Source of the DNA: Ferrovibrio sp046297895
GTDB taxonomy: Bacteria > Pseudomonadota > Alphaproteobacteria > Ferrovibrionales > Ferrovibrionaceae
Direction: 5' to 3'
Assembly: GCF_046297895.1 (NCBI RefSeq)
Contig: NZ_JBKBHC010000003.1
Span: 348,220-412,219, forward strand
Length of the DNA: 64,000 nt
Shown here: positions 40,125 through 47,379 of the stretch, piece by piece
Layout: every line of letters starts with the position of its first letter
Numbering within the stretch: the first letter of the stretch is position 1
Notes under the pieces: model-generated
Told to the model about the DNA's origin: nothing
The model's database searches: none
The model's input: only the letters and a program-made list of their open reading frames with translations
Translations under genes and position numbers: made by a program

Positions 40125-41951
40125 ATGACCATCCAGACCATCCCCCTGAACAAGCTGACCGCCGTCGAGGGCGGCAACCCGCGCCGCAGCATGGATGCCG
40201 CCGCCCTTGAAGGGCTGGCCGCTTCCATCAAGGCTGACGGCCTGTTGCAGAACCTTGTGGTGCGGAAGGACGGGCGAAAGTTTCGCATCGTGTCGGGCGA
40301 ACGGCGCTATCGCGCCCTGTCGCTGCTGGCCGAGCGCGGCGACATCGAGAAGAAGTATCCCGTGCCCGTGGAGGTGCGCGGCGGCCTGACCGAGGCCGAC
40401 GCGCTGCGGCTGGCCACAGTCGAGAATATCCAGCGGGAGCAGTTGGCCCCGATGGACGAGGCCGAAGCCTTCGCCACCCTCTTGGGCGAGGGGGCAAGCC
40501 TTGAGGACGTGGCCGCCAAGGCGGGCGTGTCGGTGCTGACCGTCAAGCGGCGCGTGGCGCTGGCCAGCCTGTGCGACGAGGCAAAGGCGCTGGTGCGGGA
40601 AGGTGAGTTCTCCCTGTCGGTGGGCGAGGCGCTGACGCTGGCCACCCATGACCAGCAGCGCGCCCTCATCGAGCGATTGGAGAGCGGCTACCACTACGAT
40701 GCCGACGACATCCGGGGGATGCTGACCGGGGAGAAGCCCGCCAAGTCCCTCGCCATCTTCCCGCTGGAAAAATACGCGGGCACCTTCACCGCCGACCTGT
40801 TCGCGGACGAGGACGGCACGTTCTTTGACGATGCCGAGCAGTTCTATCGTTTGCAGGGCGAAGCGGTCGAGGCGCTGGCCGAACATCACCGCGAGGCGGG
40901 GGCGGCGTTCGTCGAGGTGCTGACCGAAAGCTATGCACCGTGGTGGCAGTACCGTGCCGTCGAGGGCGACGAACAGGGCGGCGTGGTTATTCACTTCACG
41001 CCGAGCGGGCGTGTGGAGGTGCGGGAAGGGCTGGCCAAGAAGGACGTGCGCCCGAGCGTGGCCGAGGCAACGGCGCAGGCTCCCGCAACACCTAAGCCCC
41101 AGCCCGAATACACCGGCCCTGTCGTGCGGATGGTCAACGCCCACAAAAGCGTGGCCGTGATGGATGCCTTGCTGGCCGATGCCCGCAAGGCCAAGGAAGT
41201 CGCCGTCATCCAGATGATGCGCGGTATCCGCTATCACGGGCGCATCGCGGTGGATGCTCACCCCGCGCTGGCGTTCTTCGCCGCCAGCGACAAGCCGCCC
41301 GTCAGCTACAGCGCCATCGAGCGGACGGCGCAGGAGTTCGTCACGGCGCTGGGTGTGGAGAGCGGCAAGCGCCACGCCTATGCCCGGCCCAGCCGTGGCG
41401 CGTGGGACACTCTCTTAAATGACGACAAGAGCGGCAGCCAGCTTTACGCGGCAGTGAAGAGCCTGTCGGACACCGAGCTTGAGCAGCTTCATCTGCTGCT
41501 GACCGTGCTGGCCTTCGGGCAGGAGAGCATGGAGGTGCTCGACACCACCGACAGCCTGTTCAATCAGGTGGCGGCGGATTTGAGCGTGGACATGCGGAGC
41601 CGCTGGGTGCCGGGCGAGGACTTCCTCACCCGTCGCCGCAAAGACCAGCTTGAGGCCATCGCCCGCGAGAGCGGGGCGGTGTCCCGGCTTGGCAAGCTCA
41701 AGGACTACACCAAGAGCAAGCTGGCGGTCGCGCTGGCCCAGCACTTCCGCCGCTGCGCCGACGACGACACGACCTTGCCCGCCGACCTGCGGGAGCGGGG
41801 CCGCAACTGGCTCCCCGGAGCCATGCTGTTCCCCGCCGTTACGTCGGACGTGTCCGCCGCGCCGGAGGCCGAGGACATCGAGGATGCCGACGAAATGGCG
41901 GAGCCGTCTGACATCGAGGACGACGAGGACGAGTACACGCAAGCGGCATAA
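40125..41951 (+). CDS. ParB/Spo0J-family protein (element type)
   Basis: 608 aa. The N-terminal ParB nuclease-fold domain has GERRYRA (about residues 65-71) and the ENIQREQLAPMDEAEAF motif (about 103-119). An HTH (SLEDVAAKAGVSVLTVKRRVALA) follows. The long C-terminal half is not typical of partition ParB. In such elements this gene is a stand-alone ParB-like protein of uncertain role; the visible ParA (53182-53835) is 11 kb away and has its own small RHH partner. Confidence 0.82.
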   Translation: MTIQTIPLNKLTAVEGGNPRRSMDAAALEGLAASIKADGLLQNLVVRKDGRKFRIVSGERRYRALSLLAERGDIEKKYPVPVEVRGGLTEADALRLATVENIQREQLAPMDEAEAFATLLGEGASLEDVAAKAGVSVLTVKRRVALASLCDEAKALVREGEFSLSVGEALTLATHDQQRALIERLESGYHYDADDIRGMLTGEKPAKSLAIFPLEKYAGTFTADLFADEDGTFFDDAEQFYRLQGEAVEALAEHHREAGAAFVEVLTESYAPWWQYRAVEGDEQGGVVIHFTPSGRVEVREGLAKKDVRPSVAEATAQAPATPKPQPEYTGPVVRMVNAHKSVAVMDALLADARKAKEVAVIQMMRGIRYHGRIAVDAHPALAFFAASDKPPVSYSAIERTAQEFVTALGVESGKRHAYARPSRGAWDTLLNDDKSGSQLYAAVKSLSDTELEQLHLLLTVLAFGQESMEVLDTTDSLFNQVAADLSVDMRSRWVPGEDFLTRRRKDQLEAIARESGAVSRLGKLKDYTKSKLAVALAQHFRRCADDDTTLPADLRERGRNWLPGAMLFPAVTSDVSAAPEAEDIEDADEMAEPSDIEDDEDEYTQAA

Positions 41952-41957
41952 CGAGCG

Positions 41958-41987
41958 CCGCCCCGCCAGTCATCGCTGGCGGGGCGG
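41958..41987 (+). terminator. Strong hairpin after the parB-like gene
   Basis: Perfect 12-bp arms CCGCCCCGCCAG and CTGGCGGGGCGG with a 6-nt loop, 7 nt after the stop. No T-run. Confidence 0.55.
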
Positions 41988-42019
41988 ATGCCTTGCGACA
42001 TTCTCAGATCGAACGGTGG

Positions 42020-42568
42020 ATGAGCATGTTAAAATTCATGGAAAACAAGGAAAGTACATTGGACGTGGCGTTTGTAGATGTTGGTTTGTATTTCGACATA
42101 GTGAGGTTCCTGGGGAACCACAAAGACAAGATAAGCGGCGACGAACTCACGACGCTTCACATCGTATCGGGAGCCTATCTCCTGAAAGAGGATGTGAAGC
42201 GTAAAGTCATACTCGATGCGCTGGACATCATCGCGCGATACGAAGGAGCGCATCAGGCGGTCAGCGTCTCCGATTTCGACCCGGACGACCGCGCCCTCAT
42301 AGAATCCGCGCTTGCAAACCCTGCACCGGATGATCCAACAGCGCGCGCAATCGCGGAACGCATCAAGGAGGCGATGGGCCGCTACTGGCGGCAGGCCGAG
42401 ACGCAGGGCCGCGCGCCGACAGAACTGATTCTTGTCCGTCCGAAAACCGCACTCGATGACGTTGCCTGTCGCCTGTTCTTGCAGGCGATCGCCGACACGC
42501 TCGGCCACAAGCTCACCATCGTCTGGGTAGACGATCTGCCGCGCGAGGCAGCCCAGCCCGTCGAGTAG
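42020..42568 (+). CDS. Hypothetical protein
   Basis: 182 aa from ATG 42020; ATG 42026 is an alternative, and a TTG upstream (41993) is unlikely because it lies in the preceding hairpin. The first 60 residues are encoded by more AT-rich DNA than the rest, suggesting a mosaic. The C-terminal part (GRAPTELILVRPKTALDDVACRLFLQAIADTLGHKLTIVWVDDL) is an alpha/beta segment. Not recognised. Confidence 0.55.
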   Translation: MSMLKFMENKESTLDVAFVDVGLYFDIVRFLGNHKDKISGDELTTLHIVSGAYLLKEDVKRKVILDALDIIARYEGAHQAVSVSDFDPDDRALIESALANPAPDDPTARAIAERIKEAMGRYWRQAETQGRAPTELILVRPKTALDDVACRLFLQAIADTLGHKLTIVWVDDLPREAAQPVE

Positions 42569-42609
42569 CGGCCGTCCGGCCGGTTCCTTTGAGAAAGGAG
42601 GATTGTGCC

Positions 42610-42804
42610 ATGCCAACGGTGCTCGGCGGTATCGCCGTTCTCATTGTTGCGGCCTACGTTGCCAACGTCACAGGCAGTCCCGACGCCGTGGGCTGGGTGC
42701 TCCTCGCCACGCCGTTTGCGCTTCCAGTTGGGGCGTTTGTCCTGTGGCTGGTCGCCTCGATAATCCGGTTCGTCTTCATCGGGTCGCGTGCGCGTGACCG
42801 ATAG
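42610..42804 (+). CDS. Small two-helix membrane protein
   Basis: 64 aa from ATG 42610 after AAAGGAGGA. Two hydrophobic helices (about residues 5-22 and 29-56) end in a basic tail RARDR. Likely inner-membrane. Unknown function. Confidence 0.55.
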   Translation: MPTVLGGIAVLIVAAYVANVTGSPDAVGWVLLATPFALPVGAFVLWLVASIIRFVFIGSRARDR

Positions 42805-43077
42805 CATCTGCACCCTGCCGTGCGGATGCGGAGCCTGCGCTTTTCACGATGCCGCCTTGGCTTCGTTTGGGGCGGGCAAGAGTTCTCGCCGCCAGATGCC
42901 AGCGACCGTGGCCGGTGCCTGCCGTCGGTACCTGGCGCGGCTTCGCCGCCATGTCAGGTGAGGGACCACCGGGGCAGCCAAGGCTTCCGCTCCATTGTTT
43001 GGGTCGGTCAGCGACCCCTCTGCGTCCTTTCCTATATGGCCACATCTGAGCCCGTCGCCCGTCCCCGCAACGGTGCG
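42805..43077. other. Gene-free stretch before the DUF736 leader
   Basis: About 270 bases, GC-rich, with several short palindromes (for example GGCGCGGCTTCGCCGCC near 42937). No supported gene on either strand. Confidence 0.4.
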
Positions 43078-43269
43078 CGGTCAGTTTCTTCCCCTGCGGC
43101 TTTGCCGCATTCCACGCCGACGCTGCGCTCCAACAAACAGCCCGCTTGCCGTCTGCCGCTGCGCTTCGCCCGCAAGGGGTGCAAGGCCGTGCTTTGACGG
43201 TCTCTCTCATGGGCCATGGAAAGGTCGCGATGGGCGCGACCGCCAGAACCAAACAAGGAGACTTTCATC
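43078..43269 (+). repeat. Structured leader, copy 2 (upstream of DUF736)
   Basis: Starts CGGTCAGTTTCTTCCCC, followed by the hairpin TGCGGC-TTT-GCCGCA, then GCTGCGCTCCAACAAACAG. It ends in GGTCGCG-ATGGG-CGCGACC (43223-43241) 14 nt before AAGGAG. Relative to copy 1, one stem pair changes C-G to T-A and another G-T to G-C, keeping the stem. Confidence 0.72.
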
Positions 43270-43563
43270 ATGGCTACCATCGGCACCTTCACCAAGACCG
43301 ACAGCGGCTTCACCGGCACCATCCAAACCCTCGGCGTCAAGGCCACCAAGGTCGCGATCACCGGCGTCGAGAAGACTAACGATTCCGCCCCTGACTTCCG
43401 CGTAAAGGCGGGCACCGTCGAAATCGGCGCGGCCTGGCACCGCACCAGCAAGGGCGGCAACGAGTACATCTCGGTCAAGCTGGACGACCCGAGCTTCGCC
43501 GCCCCGATCTACGCGAACCTGGTCGAGCAGGACAAAGGCTTCGCCCTGATCTGGAGCCGCTGA
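43270..43563 (+). CDS. DUF736 family protein
   Basis: 97 aa from ATG 43270. It matches DUF736 end to end: MATIGTFTKTDSGFTGTIQTL, then FRVKAGTVEIGAAWHRTSKGGNEYISVKLDDPSF and a terminal ALIWSR. DUF736 genes are hallmark cargo of alphaproteobacterial conjugative elements, with unknown function. The gene has a structured leader and is followed by a strong hairpin. Confidence 0.9.
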   Translation: MATIGTFTKTDSGFTGTIQTLGVKATKVAITGVEKTNDSAPDFRVKAGTVEIGAAWHRTSKGGNEYISVKLDDPSFAAPIYANLVEQDKGFALIWSR

Positions 43564-43574
43564 CCGCAGGCGAC

Positions 43575-43598
43575 GCCGCCCGCCTTACGGCGGGCGGC
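43575..43598 (+). terminator. Hairpin after DUF736
   Basis: Arms GCCGCCCGCC and GGCGGGCGGC with the TTAC loop, 11 nt after the stop. No T-run. Confidence 0.5.
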
Positions 43599-43644
43599 AC
43601 TGCCGCTGGAAGATTTAGCGATTTAACGAAAGGACGATTTCATC

Positions 43645-44139
43645 ATGATCACTTTGACCCACATCCACATCCAACGCCTGCACGCCGAGGCCGCGCGCCT
43701 CTCCGAGGACGCCGACCGCCTGCTCGCCGCCGCCGAAGATACCGACGATCCCGACGACTGGGATGCGTGGAAGGAAGCCGACGGCATTGCGGCTGGCTTC
43801 AAGCTCGCGCTCCAGGAGGTCGCCCGTGAGGCGGCCGACCCGGAGCCGACGCCGCATGAGCCCTCGCTCACCCATACCGCCTGGTGCGCCGACTATCGCC
43901 CCCTCACCAGTCCCTGCCGCGACCGCACGGACGCGCCCTTCGGCGGCACGATGTTGGAGACCTTCGGTCCCGAACTCGGCGCCGTGCGGGCTGCCGACCC
44001 GGCTTGCGTCTGGACGCTGGTCCAGGACGGTGCCGGCCTCTACATCCTCAGCGGGAGCCACATCGCGAACCGGCTCGGCTATTTCGTGACCGAACGGCCT
44101 TGGTCGGGCGACGGCCAGGCCGAAATCCGCGTCGATTGA
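43645..44139 (+). CDS. Hypothetical element protein
   Basis: 164 aa. A predicted helical N-terminus (ARLSEDADRLLAAAEDTDDPDDWDAWKEA) is followed by a beta-rich C-terminus (TLVQDGAGLYILSGSHIANRLGYFVTE). It follows DUF736 by about 80 bp with AAAGGA ahead. No domain recognised. Confidence 0.6.
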   Translation: MITLTHIHIQRLHAEAARLSEDADRLLAAAEDTDDPDDWDAWKEADGIAAGFKLALQEVAREAADPEPTPHEPSLTHTAWCADYRPLTSPCRDRTDAPFGGTMLETFGPELGAVRAADPACVWTLVQDGAGLYILSGSHIANRLGYFVTERPWSGDGQAEIRVD

Positions 44140-44150
44140 TGCCCGTCCGC

Positions 44151-44179
44151 AAGCTCCTGCCTTCACCGGCAGGAGCTTT
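44151..44179 (+). terminator. Terminator after the 164-aa gene
   Basis: Arms AAGCTCCTGCC and GGCAGGAGCTT with a 6-nt loop, then TTTC. The best terminator of the hairpins in this gene array. Confidence 0.6.
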
Positions 44180-44415
44180 CGTCATGCCGCTCGCCGCTCG
44201 CGGTGGCGAGCGCCCCCTCCAACCCGACCCATCGTCCGTTGATGCCGCCCTCGGATTGGTTCGCGTTCGTGGCGGACGGCGCCTTGCCGTCCATGACCGG
44301 CCCGCGCCAGTGGGGCGGTGCCCCCCGTGTTGGTCAGGACGGCGGCGGCTTATGCCGCCCGCCCTTTCGGTCGCGTCCTTCGGGACGGACATCAACGAAC
44401 GAAAGGGTATTCTTT

Positions 44416-44781
44416 ATGGGATTGGATATGTACGCCTACGCCACCGCCGACACCTTCGACGCGGAAGTGGACTTCACCCCGAAAACGGCGGCGGAGATCG
44501 CCTACTGGCGCAAGCATCCTAACCTGCATGGTTGGATGGAGAACCTCTACTACGCCAAGGGTGGCCACGACATCGACTTCAACTGCGCCAATGTCGCGTT
44601 GACGGTGGAGGATCTGAATCGGCTGGAAGCCGACATCCGCGCCAATGCGCTGCCATTCACCGAGGGCTTCTTCTTCGGCAAGAGCGATGGGGCCGAGGTT
44701 GAAGGCGACCTCGCCTTCGTCGCAGCCGCGCGCGCGGCCATCGCCGAAGGGAAGACGGTGTTCTACACAGCCTGGTGGTGA
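44416..44781 (+). CDS. Hypothetical protein with MGLDMY N-terminus
   Basis: 121 aa from ATG 44416. It begins MGLDMYAYATAD and has a central WRKHPNLHGWMENLYYAKGG segment. Proteins beginning MGLDMY are common on phages and plasmids and are uncharacterised. It is flanked by hairpins at 44151-44179 and 44800-44823. Confidence 0.62.
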   Translation: MGLDMYAYATADTFDAEVDFTPKTAAEIAYWRKHPNLHGWMENLYYAKGGHDIDFNCANVALTVEDLNRLEADIRANALPFTEGFFFGKSDGAEVEGDLAFVAAARAAIAEGKTVFYTAWW

Positions 44782-44799
44782 GCCGCGTCAGCCAACGAC

Positions 44800-44823
44800 G
44801 AGCCGCCCGGCAACGGGCGGCTC
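44800..44823 (+). terminator. Hairpin after the MGLDMY gene
   Basis: Arms GAGCCGCCCG and CGGGCGGCTC with a 4-nt loop, 19 nt after the stop. No T-run. Confidence 0.5.
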
Positions 44824-45115
44824 TGCCGTGCCCTCACGTCGGGCTCAGGCAGGTGTGCCACCTGGTGCGACGGACATCGAGCGGTCGGACAAGCCGCTCA
44901 GCCTCAAGCCTCGGTTCCCGAACACGGCGTAATTCGGCTCCGCCGAATGGTCGGGCTCGCTCAGAAAACTGACCTCGATGCCCTGTCCGGCAAATCCAGA
45001 CGAGAGGCTGCCGGCATGTTCAGCCGGGGCTTTCCTCCTTCCTCTGGCCGTGACCGGCGGGCCTTCCTGAACTGGGCGAACGTGGCGTCGGCGGCGACCG
45101 TCGCAACGGCTCGTG
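44824..45115. other. Gene-free stretch before structured leader copy 3
   Basis: About 290 bases without a supported gene. A small palindrome (CAGGTG-TGC-CACCTG, near 44850) is the only clear feature. Confidence 0.4.
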
Positions 45116-45297
45116 CCCGACTTTCTTCCCCGGCGCCTGCGGCGCCTTCCTCGCGGCGCTGCGCTTCAAGAAAGACGGGCCTCACCGTCCTCCACTTCGT
45201 TCCGTCCCTGCGGGTGCGTCCGGTCGCCTCTGCCGCCGCCTTTCGTCGCCCATGGAAGGCCGCGGTCGCGGCCAGGACAACGGAAGGAGCAAAGACC
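45116..45297 (+). repeat. Structured leader, copy 3
   Basis: Starts CCCGACTTTCTTCCCCGGCG, then the hairpin GGCGCC-TGC-GGCGCC and a GCTGCGCTTCAAGAAAGACGG box. It ends in CCATGGAAGGCCGCG-GT-CGCGGCC (stem at 45258-45273) before AAGGAG. The first 60 bases are almost identical to copy 4. Confidence 0.75.
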
Positions 45298-45516
45298 ATG
45301 AACCGACTGAACACCACCGACAGCCTCTTGGACCTGACCTGGGACGAATATGTCATCGAGGTCGAGGACAATTATCTGATCGAGACCGGCGACGACATCG
45401 ACGAAGGCGACTACGCCGACATCGTCCACGCTTACGACCGAGGTATGAGCCCGATCGGTTGCGTGATCGCCCTGCTCGAAGGCCAGCGCCGCGCAGGCCG
45501 GCCGTTGGCCGCCTGA
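45298..45516 (+). CDS. Small acidic hypothetical protein
   Basis: 72 aa from ATG 45298 with GGAAGGAG ahead. Strongly acidic in the middle (DEYVIEVEDNYLIETGDDIDEGDYADIVHAYDRG). Strong acidity on a mobile element is reminiscent of DNA-mimic antirestriction proteins, but there is no sequence match to support that. Confidence 0.55.
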   Translation: MNRLNTTDSLLDLTWDEYVIEVEDNYLIETGDDIDEGDYADIVHAYDRGMSPIGCVIALLEGQRRAGRPLAA

Positions 45517-45536
45517 GCCGGACGCGACCGCACCCC

Positions 45537-45562
45537 AGCCCCGCCGGCGAGCCGGCGGGGCT
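45537..45562 (+). terminator. Hairpin after the 72-aa gene
   Basis: Arms AGCCCCGCCGG and CCGGCGGGGCT with a 4-nt loop. No T-run. Confidence 0.5.
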
Positions 45563-45932
45563 CGTCGCGCAGGAGCACGGTCAATGATGCGGAAGGGGGC
45601 GGGCAGCACTCGGTGGGCGGAGAGCTGAAGCCGCCGGAGCAACCTACGGGGCTGGAGGCAGCGCGGCGGCAGTCTTCGCCCGCAGTCAGGAACAGCGGTA
45701 TCCGTCCGGACCTTGACGGTACCAGAACGGAGCCGACAGCGTATCCGGGGCGCCGGTCGAAGACCTCGGCGAAATGCCGGACGGGTCGCCATGCTGCCGG
45801 AGGAATCAGCCTGGGCCGATCGGTGTCGGCCGCCCCTGTCCGGTCTCCTCTTGGGGAAACAGCAGCCACACCGACACGGGCCTTCGATAGGGGGCCAATC
45901 TGGCATCGGCGTCGCGCGCCGCAACGGGTCGG
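45563..45932. other. Gene-free stretch before structured leader copy 4
   Basis: About 370 bases. Open frames exist on the minus strand but look like shadows. No recognisable domain, repeat or promoter. Confidence 0.4.
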
Positions 45933-46116
45933 CCCGACTTTCTTCCCCGGCGCCTGCGGCGCCTTCCTCGCGGTCGCTGCGCTCCAAGAAAGACGGTCCT
46001 TGCCGTCCTCCGCTGCGCTGCGGCCCTCCGGGTGCGGCACGCTCCTGCGCCGCTGCCTCATCTTGGCCACGAAGGCCGCGCGGTGCGGCCCAAGAAACCC
46101 CAAGAGGAGACCGACC
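45933..46116 (+). repeat. Structured leader, copy 4
   Basis: Starts CCCGACTTTCTTCCCCGGCG with the same GGCGCC-type hairpin and a GCTGCGCTCCAAGAAAGACGG box as copy 3. It ends in GGCCGC...GCGGCC (46074-46090) 11 nt before the AAGAGGAG ribosome-binding region of the 64-aa gene. Confidence 0.75.
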
Positions 46117-46311
46117 ATGAGCAACCCATCCACCGATGATCACATCCGTAGCCTGACCTTCGACCAGTACGTCGAGTTCGTGACCTTCGCTTTCGGCGAG
46201 TACTTCGGCCGCGTGCCCAACTGCGACGTGAAGTTGGAGGTGCGCTTCTGGTACGACATCAACGTCCACCCGATAAGCGCCGCCCTGATGCTGCCTGACT
46301 GGGGCTTCTGA
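46117..46311 (+). CDS. Small hypothetical protein
   Basis: 64 aa from ATG 46117. Aromatic and acidic (RSLTFDQYVEFVTFAFGEYFGRV). It shares a general pattern with the 72-aa protein upstream (a short polar N-terminus, then LTxDxYV), so the two may be distant paralogues. Unknown function. Confidence 0.55.
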   Translation: MSNPSTDDHIRSLTFDQYVEFVTFAFGEYFGRVPNCDVKLEVRFWYDINVHPISAALMLPDWGF

Positions 46312-46334
46312 CAGCCGCCCCGCTCCGTCGCGCC

Positions 46335-46360
46335 AGCCCCGCAGGTTGTCCTGCGGGGCT
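46335..46360 (+). terminator. Hairpin after the 64-aa gene
   Basis: Arms AGCCCCGCAGG and CCTGCGGGGCT with a 4-nt loop, followed by TCTC. Confidence 0.5.
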
Positions 46361-46827
46361 TCTCGCATGTCTATCTGTCGGCAGGTTACGGGCGGGCCTA
46401 GACGGCGCTGGCGCGCCGCTGGCCCGCCCGTTGGCGCTGTGCCGGTTCCGGCAGAGGTTGTCGTTGATGGCCATTGGCAGGTGTTGTGGCTTGTGGCAAG
46501 GGGCGGTTTTGGCTAGTATGGCGTTGTCCATTGCTGGCATTAAGTACCTGTACTGTCAGTCTGAATCGCTGCCGTCCTGTGGTCCGACCCCATAAGCGGG
46601 GGAGGGTTTTCGTGTTACAGGGTGGAGGCAAGATGGATGTTGTGTTACAAAAACTCCCGCGTCGAGGCTGCCGCCCCGACACCGGCTACGGCTTCGCCGG
46701 CCGGTTCGACGGGAGTTTCTTCCACGCAACAGGGCGCGCATTCGACCCACTGAAGGGGTCTCAAGCGGCAGTCCTCTTGCTCTGCGAGGCCCAAGGGAAA
46801 GCCACCGGGACGGGGGGTATCTGAGCG
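46361..46827 (+). other. Candidate oriT region
   Basis: About 470 bases immediately upstream of mobC and the relaxase gene, less GC-rich than the surroundings near 46480-46650. It holds repeats of TGTGTTACA (about 46612 and 46640), an interrupted inverted repeat AAACTCCCG/CGGGAGTTT (46651-46659 and 46710-46718) and a nested CCGGC/GCCGG hairpin. Transfer origins usually sit here in mob loci. No nic consensus could be recognised. Confidence 0.45.
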
Positions 46828-47379
46828 ATGGCACGGCCAACCCTCGACCCCCAGCGCAGGCGCTCCGAGACCCTCAACCTCCGGCTCGTCCCGACCGAGA
46901 TGTACGACCTCCGGCGTCGCGCCGCCGAGGCCGGCGTGACGCTCGCCGAGTATGCCCGCGCCACCCTGACCGGGCGGCGGCCGAAGCCGAAGCCGGTCAA
47001 GGACCGGATGATGTCGGCGCTCCTCTACGAGCTGTCTTCCATCGCCACGAACCTCTCCCAGCTTGAGGACGTGACCGGCGATGCCAACTTCGCCAAGTGG
47101 GCGCGCTATGTCGGCGGCGACCTGGTGGAGCGGGTGACGGACCGGCATGACCTGGCGCCGCTCATCGAGGAGCACCTGGAGGCGATCAACGGCGTGGGGC
47201 ACATGATCAATGCCATGGCCCGGCGTGCCAATGTGGGGAAGGACCCGGACCCTGGCGAGGTCGAGGAGACCCTCTCCATTCTCGGCCGCGTCCTGGAGCC
47301 GGTCCACAAAGCGGTGAAGCGCCCGGCTGGGGGCGGAGACAAGGAGCCAGATCCCGGAGGCGGCCGGGATGCGCTTTAA
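46828..47379 (+). CDS. mobC: Relaxosome accessory protein, MobC-like
   Basis: 183 aa. The N-terminal ribbon-helix-helix (RSETLNLRLVPTEMYDLRRRAAEAGVTLAEYARATL) is the DNA-binding part of MobC-type proteins that open DNA around nic. A helical MobC-like domain (LYELSSIATNLSQLED) follows. It overlaps the relaxase start by 11 bp, the usual mobC-mobA arrangement. Confidence 0.82.
   Translation: MARPTLDPQRRRSETLNLRLVPTEMYDLRRRAAEAGVTLAEYARATLTGRRPKPKPVKDRMMSALLYELSSIATNLSQLEDVTGDANFAKWARYVGGDLVERVTDRHDLAPLIEEHLEAINGVGHMINAMARRANVGKDPDPGEVEETLSILGRVLEPVHKAVKRPAGGGDKEPDPGGGRDAL

Noticed and set aside
46474..46824. 116-codon plus frame in the mobC upstream region
   Set aside because: Overlaps the inverted repeats of the candidate oriT, has no family match and poor ribosome-binding site.
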